IMG/VR virus record: IMGVR_UViG_3300032322_000182 | Coordinates: 1 to 31,269 of that record | Source: a virus | Direction: 5' to 3' (one strand) | DNA: 31,269 bases | Shown: piece by piece, positions 30,533 to 31,269 of the stretch | Layout of the letters: every line of letters begins with the position of its first letter | Numbering within the stretch: the first letter of the stretch is position 1 | Program-made: the position numbers and the translations under genes | The notes under the pieces: model-generated | Seen by the model: only the letters and a program-made list of their open reading frames with translations | The model's database searches: none | What the model was told of the DNA's origin: nothing

Positions 30533-30602
30533 TCTGATTGACTTAGGAGTATTTCTTGCGGCGTTTCCACAACGGGTGGAGACGGAAAAGAAAGGAACGA
30601 CA

Positions 30603-30758
30603 ATGCACACAATAAGAAACATAGTGCTACAAGACACACAATGCCAATGGTGTGGCGACTATGCGGTTATCGAGTGCACAACATGTGACCACATGGAATG
30701 TGACACATGCGGTGCAGGCGGATACTGCGACTGTATAGGAGGACAAACAAATGAGTGA
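30603..30758 (+). CDS. cysteine-rich early protein, 51 aa
   Basis: The first gene of the rightward operon. AAGGA (30592-30596) lies 6 bases before ATG 30603. The frame is open further upstream to 30252, but that extension is low-complexity and lacks a ribosome binding site, so 30603 is chosen. The 51-residue protein has cysteines at 14, 17, 25, 28, 33, 36, 42 and 44 in CxxC pairs plus a terminal CxC, enough for two zinc sites in a cross-brace-like arrangement. Small early zinc proteins of phages often bind host proteins; the function here is unknown. Confidence 0.72.
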   Translation: MHTIRNIVLQDTQCQWCGDYAVIECTTCDHMECDTCGAGGYCDCIGGQTNE

Positions 30759-31140
30759 CGAACTAACTGTCTCCAACCCATGTTACCAGTGCATGATTCA
30801 AATGGAACTATGTGTGGACTGCCAAGACCTGCGTGATTCACGGGCGACTAACATCGCCCATGAGATAGTAGATGAGGCAAACCTCATCTACCCTGCACAG
30901 TGGCACAGTATAACTGAGCCATCAGGCCACGATTGGGTTAGCCCTACTACGAGAGTAGAACCGTACTTCGTATACGCTACCCAAACATGGGAAGATACCC
31001 GTGAGGAATTTATGGAACCTATCACCAACCTATCCGATAGGTTCTTTGAACTGGTTATGGACTTAGGTCCACATGAGATGGTCTGTCAAGACTGTCGAAT
31101 GGTGTGTAACAAGCACGCTGTATGTCCTAGTTGTAACTAA
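30751..31140 (+). CDS. early protein with N- and C-terminal zinc knuckles, 129 aa
   Basis: AGGAGG (30737-30742) is 8 bases before the ATG, which overlaps the previous gene by 8 bases. Of 129 residues, the N-terminus carries CYQC and CVDC (residues about 11-24) and the C-terminus CQDC, C and CPSC (about 111-128), so two separated zinc-binding ends flank an acidic helical middle with aromatic residues (RVEPYFVYATQTWEDTREEF). No family recognised. Early position suggests a host-interaction or regulatory role. Confidence 0.72.
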   Translation: MSDELTVSNPCYQCMIQMELCVDCQDLRDSRATNIAHEIVDEANLIYPAQWHSITEPSGHDWVSPTTRVEPYFVYATQTWEDTREEFMEPITNLSDRFFELVMDLGPHEMVCQDCRMVCNKHAVCPSCN

Positions 31141-31148
31141 CAAACCAA

Positions 31149-31185
31149 GCAGACCTGCTCTGAACAAGTGCAGGAGCAGGTCTGC
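31149..31185 (+). other. 12-bp stem hairpin between early genes
   Basis: GCAGACCTGCTC (31149-31160) pairs perfectly with GAGCAGGTCTGC (31174-31185) around a 13-base loop, 9 bases after the preceding stop. No T-run follows, so it is not a classical terminator; it may be an attenuator, an RNase-processing site or an operator. Confidence 0.65.
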
Positions 31186-31217
31186 ACAACAACACTACCA
31201 ACAGAAAAGGAAACAAA

Positions 31218-31269
31218 ATGAACACAGTCACATTCAAGAACAGCGTTATCAAGAATGTTGTTGACCGCA
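31218..31269 (+). CDS. early gene start, cut by window edge
   Basis: AAGGA (31207-31211) is 6 bases before ATG 31218. Seventeen residues are visible (MNTVTFKNSVIKNVVDR) before the window ends. The fragment is too short to assign. It continues the rightward operon. Confidence 0.6.
   Translation, partial: MNTVTFKNSVIKNVVDR

Larger units (their letters stand above)
29719..30602. promoter_or_regulatory. divergent non-coding control region
   Basis: 884 bases without a convincing gene, between the divergent late and early operons. The left part (to about 30120) is AT-rich with hairpins and palindromes; one 60-base line (29881-29940) is 35% GC. From about 30180 to 30540 the sequence is GC-rich; 30181-30240 is 68% GC by count, and it is packed with perfect inverted repeats. 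The open frames crossing it are low-complexity and lack ribosome binding sites. Promoters, operators and perhaps a replication origin are expected here, but no consensus -35/-10 pair could be fixed with confidence. Confidence 0.7.

Noticed and set aside
30252-30602. Upstream extension of the first early gene giving a 168-residue protein
   Set aside because: The added 117 residues are low-complexity, come from the palindrome-rich GC segment and have no ribosome binding site, while ATG 30603 has AAGGA at good spacing.
29719-30602. tRNA or tmRNA gene in the control region
   Set aside because: Inverted repeats were examined, but no cloverleaf with a T-arm GTTCGA-type motif and 7-bp acceptor stem could be formed.
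1-31269. CRISPR arrays, insertion sequences, integrase or attachment sites
   Set aside because: No regularly spaced direct repeats, transposase or recombinase motifs were seen. The lack of an integrase in this partial window does not prove a strictly lytic lifestyle.

Overview
The window is most of a tailed bacteriophage genome, probably a podovirus-like phage of a low-GC actinobacterium. The host inference rests mainly on a phage-borne WhiB protein (2057-2323), a family confined to Actinobacteria and their phages, and on the AT-rich base composition, which would fit small free-living (for example freshwater) actinobacteria. The podovirus inference rests on an N4-gp56-type major capsid protein, three large putative internal/ejection proteins, many fibre genes and no recognisable tape-measure protein. 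Host and morphology are inferences. No tRNA, CRISPR array, integrase or insertion sequence was seen.

Layout. (1) Positions 1-2694, plus strand: the distal end of a rightward operon holding a truncated TOPRIM primase, a small unknown, a DUF1599/MazG-like protein, a sigma-factor-like protein, two small zinc-ribbon proteins (one FmdB-like), a WhiB protein and a PD-(D/E)XK nuclease-like protein. (2) Positions 2695-2740: a strong hairpin terminator shared by two convergent operons. (3) Positions 2778-29718, minus strand: one long late operon, read right to left as terminase, portal, proteasome-beta-like Ntn hydrolase, a giant 1703-aa protein with two companions, scaffold, major capsid protein, a cassette of very basic mini-proteins, an adaptor-like protein, a set of fibre/adhesin genes, a glycosyltransferase with its own promoter, a minor tail protein, and a lysis cassette of a small membrane protein, an M15 peptidase and a holin-like protein. 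Most genes are joined by TAATG or ATGA overlaps. (4) Positions 29719-30602: a non-coding divergent control region with an AT-rich half carrying operator-like palindromes and a GC-rich half dense in perfect inverted repeats. (5) Positions 30603-31269, plus strand: the start of the rightward operon, with two cysteine-rich proteins and a third gene cut by the window edge.

Because the plus-strand operon starts at the right edge and its distal end lies at the left edge, the two probably belong to one early/middle operon of a circular or circularly permuted map, with the replication genes outside this window. The phage sigma-like and WhiB proteins are candidates for switching transcription to the leftward late operon. 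The most unusual features are the proteasome-like hydrolase placed where a prohead protease would sit, the glycosyltransferase transcription unit inside the tail genes, the basic mini-protein cassette, and the palindrome-rich control region.
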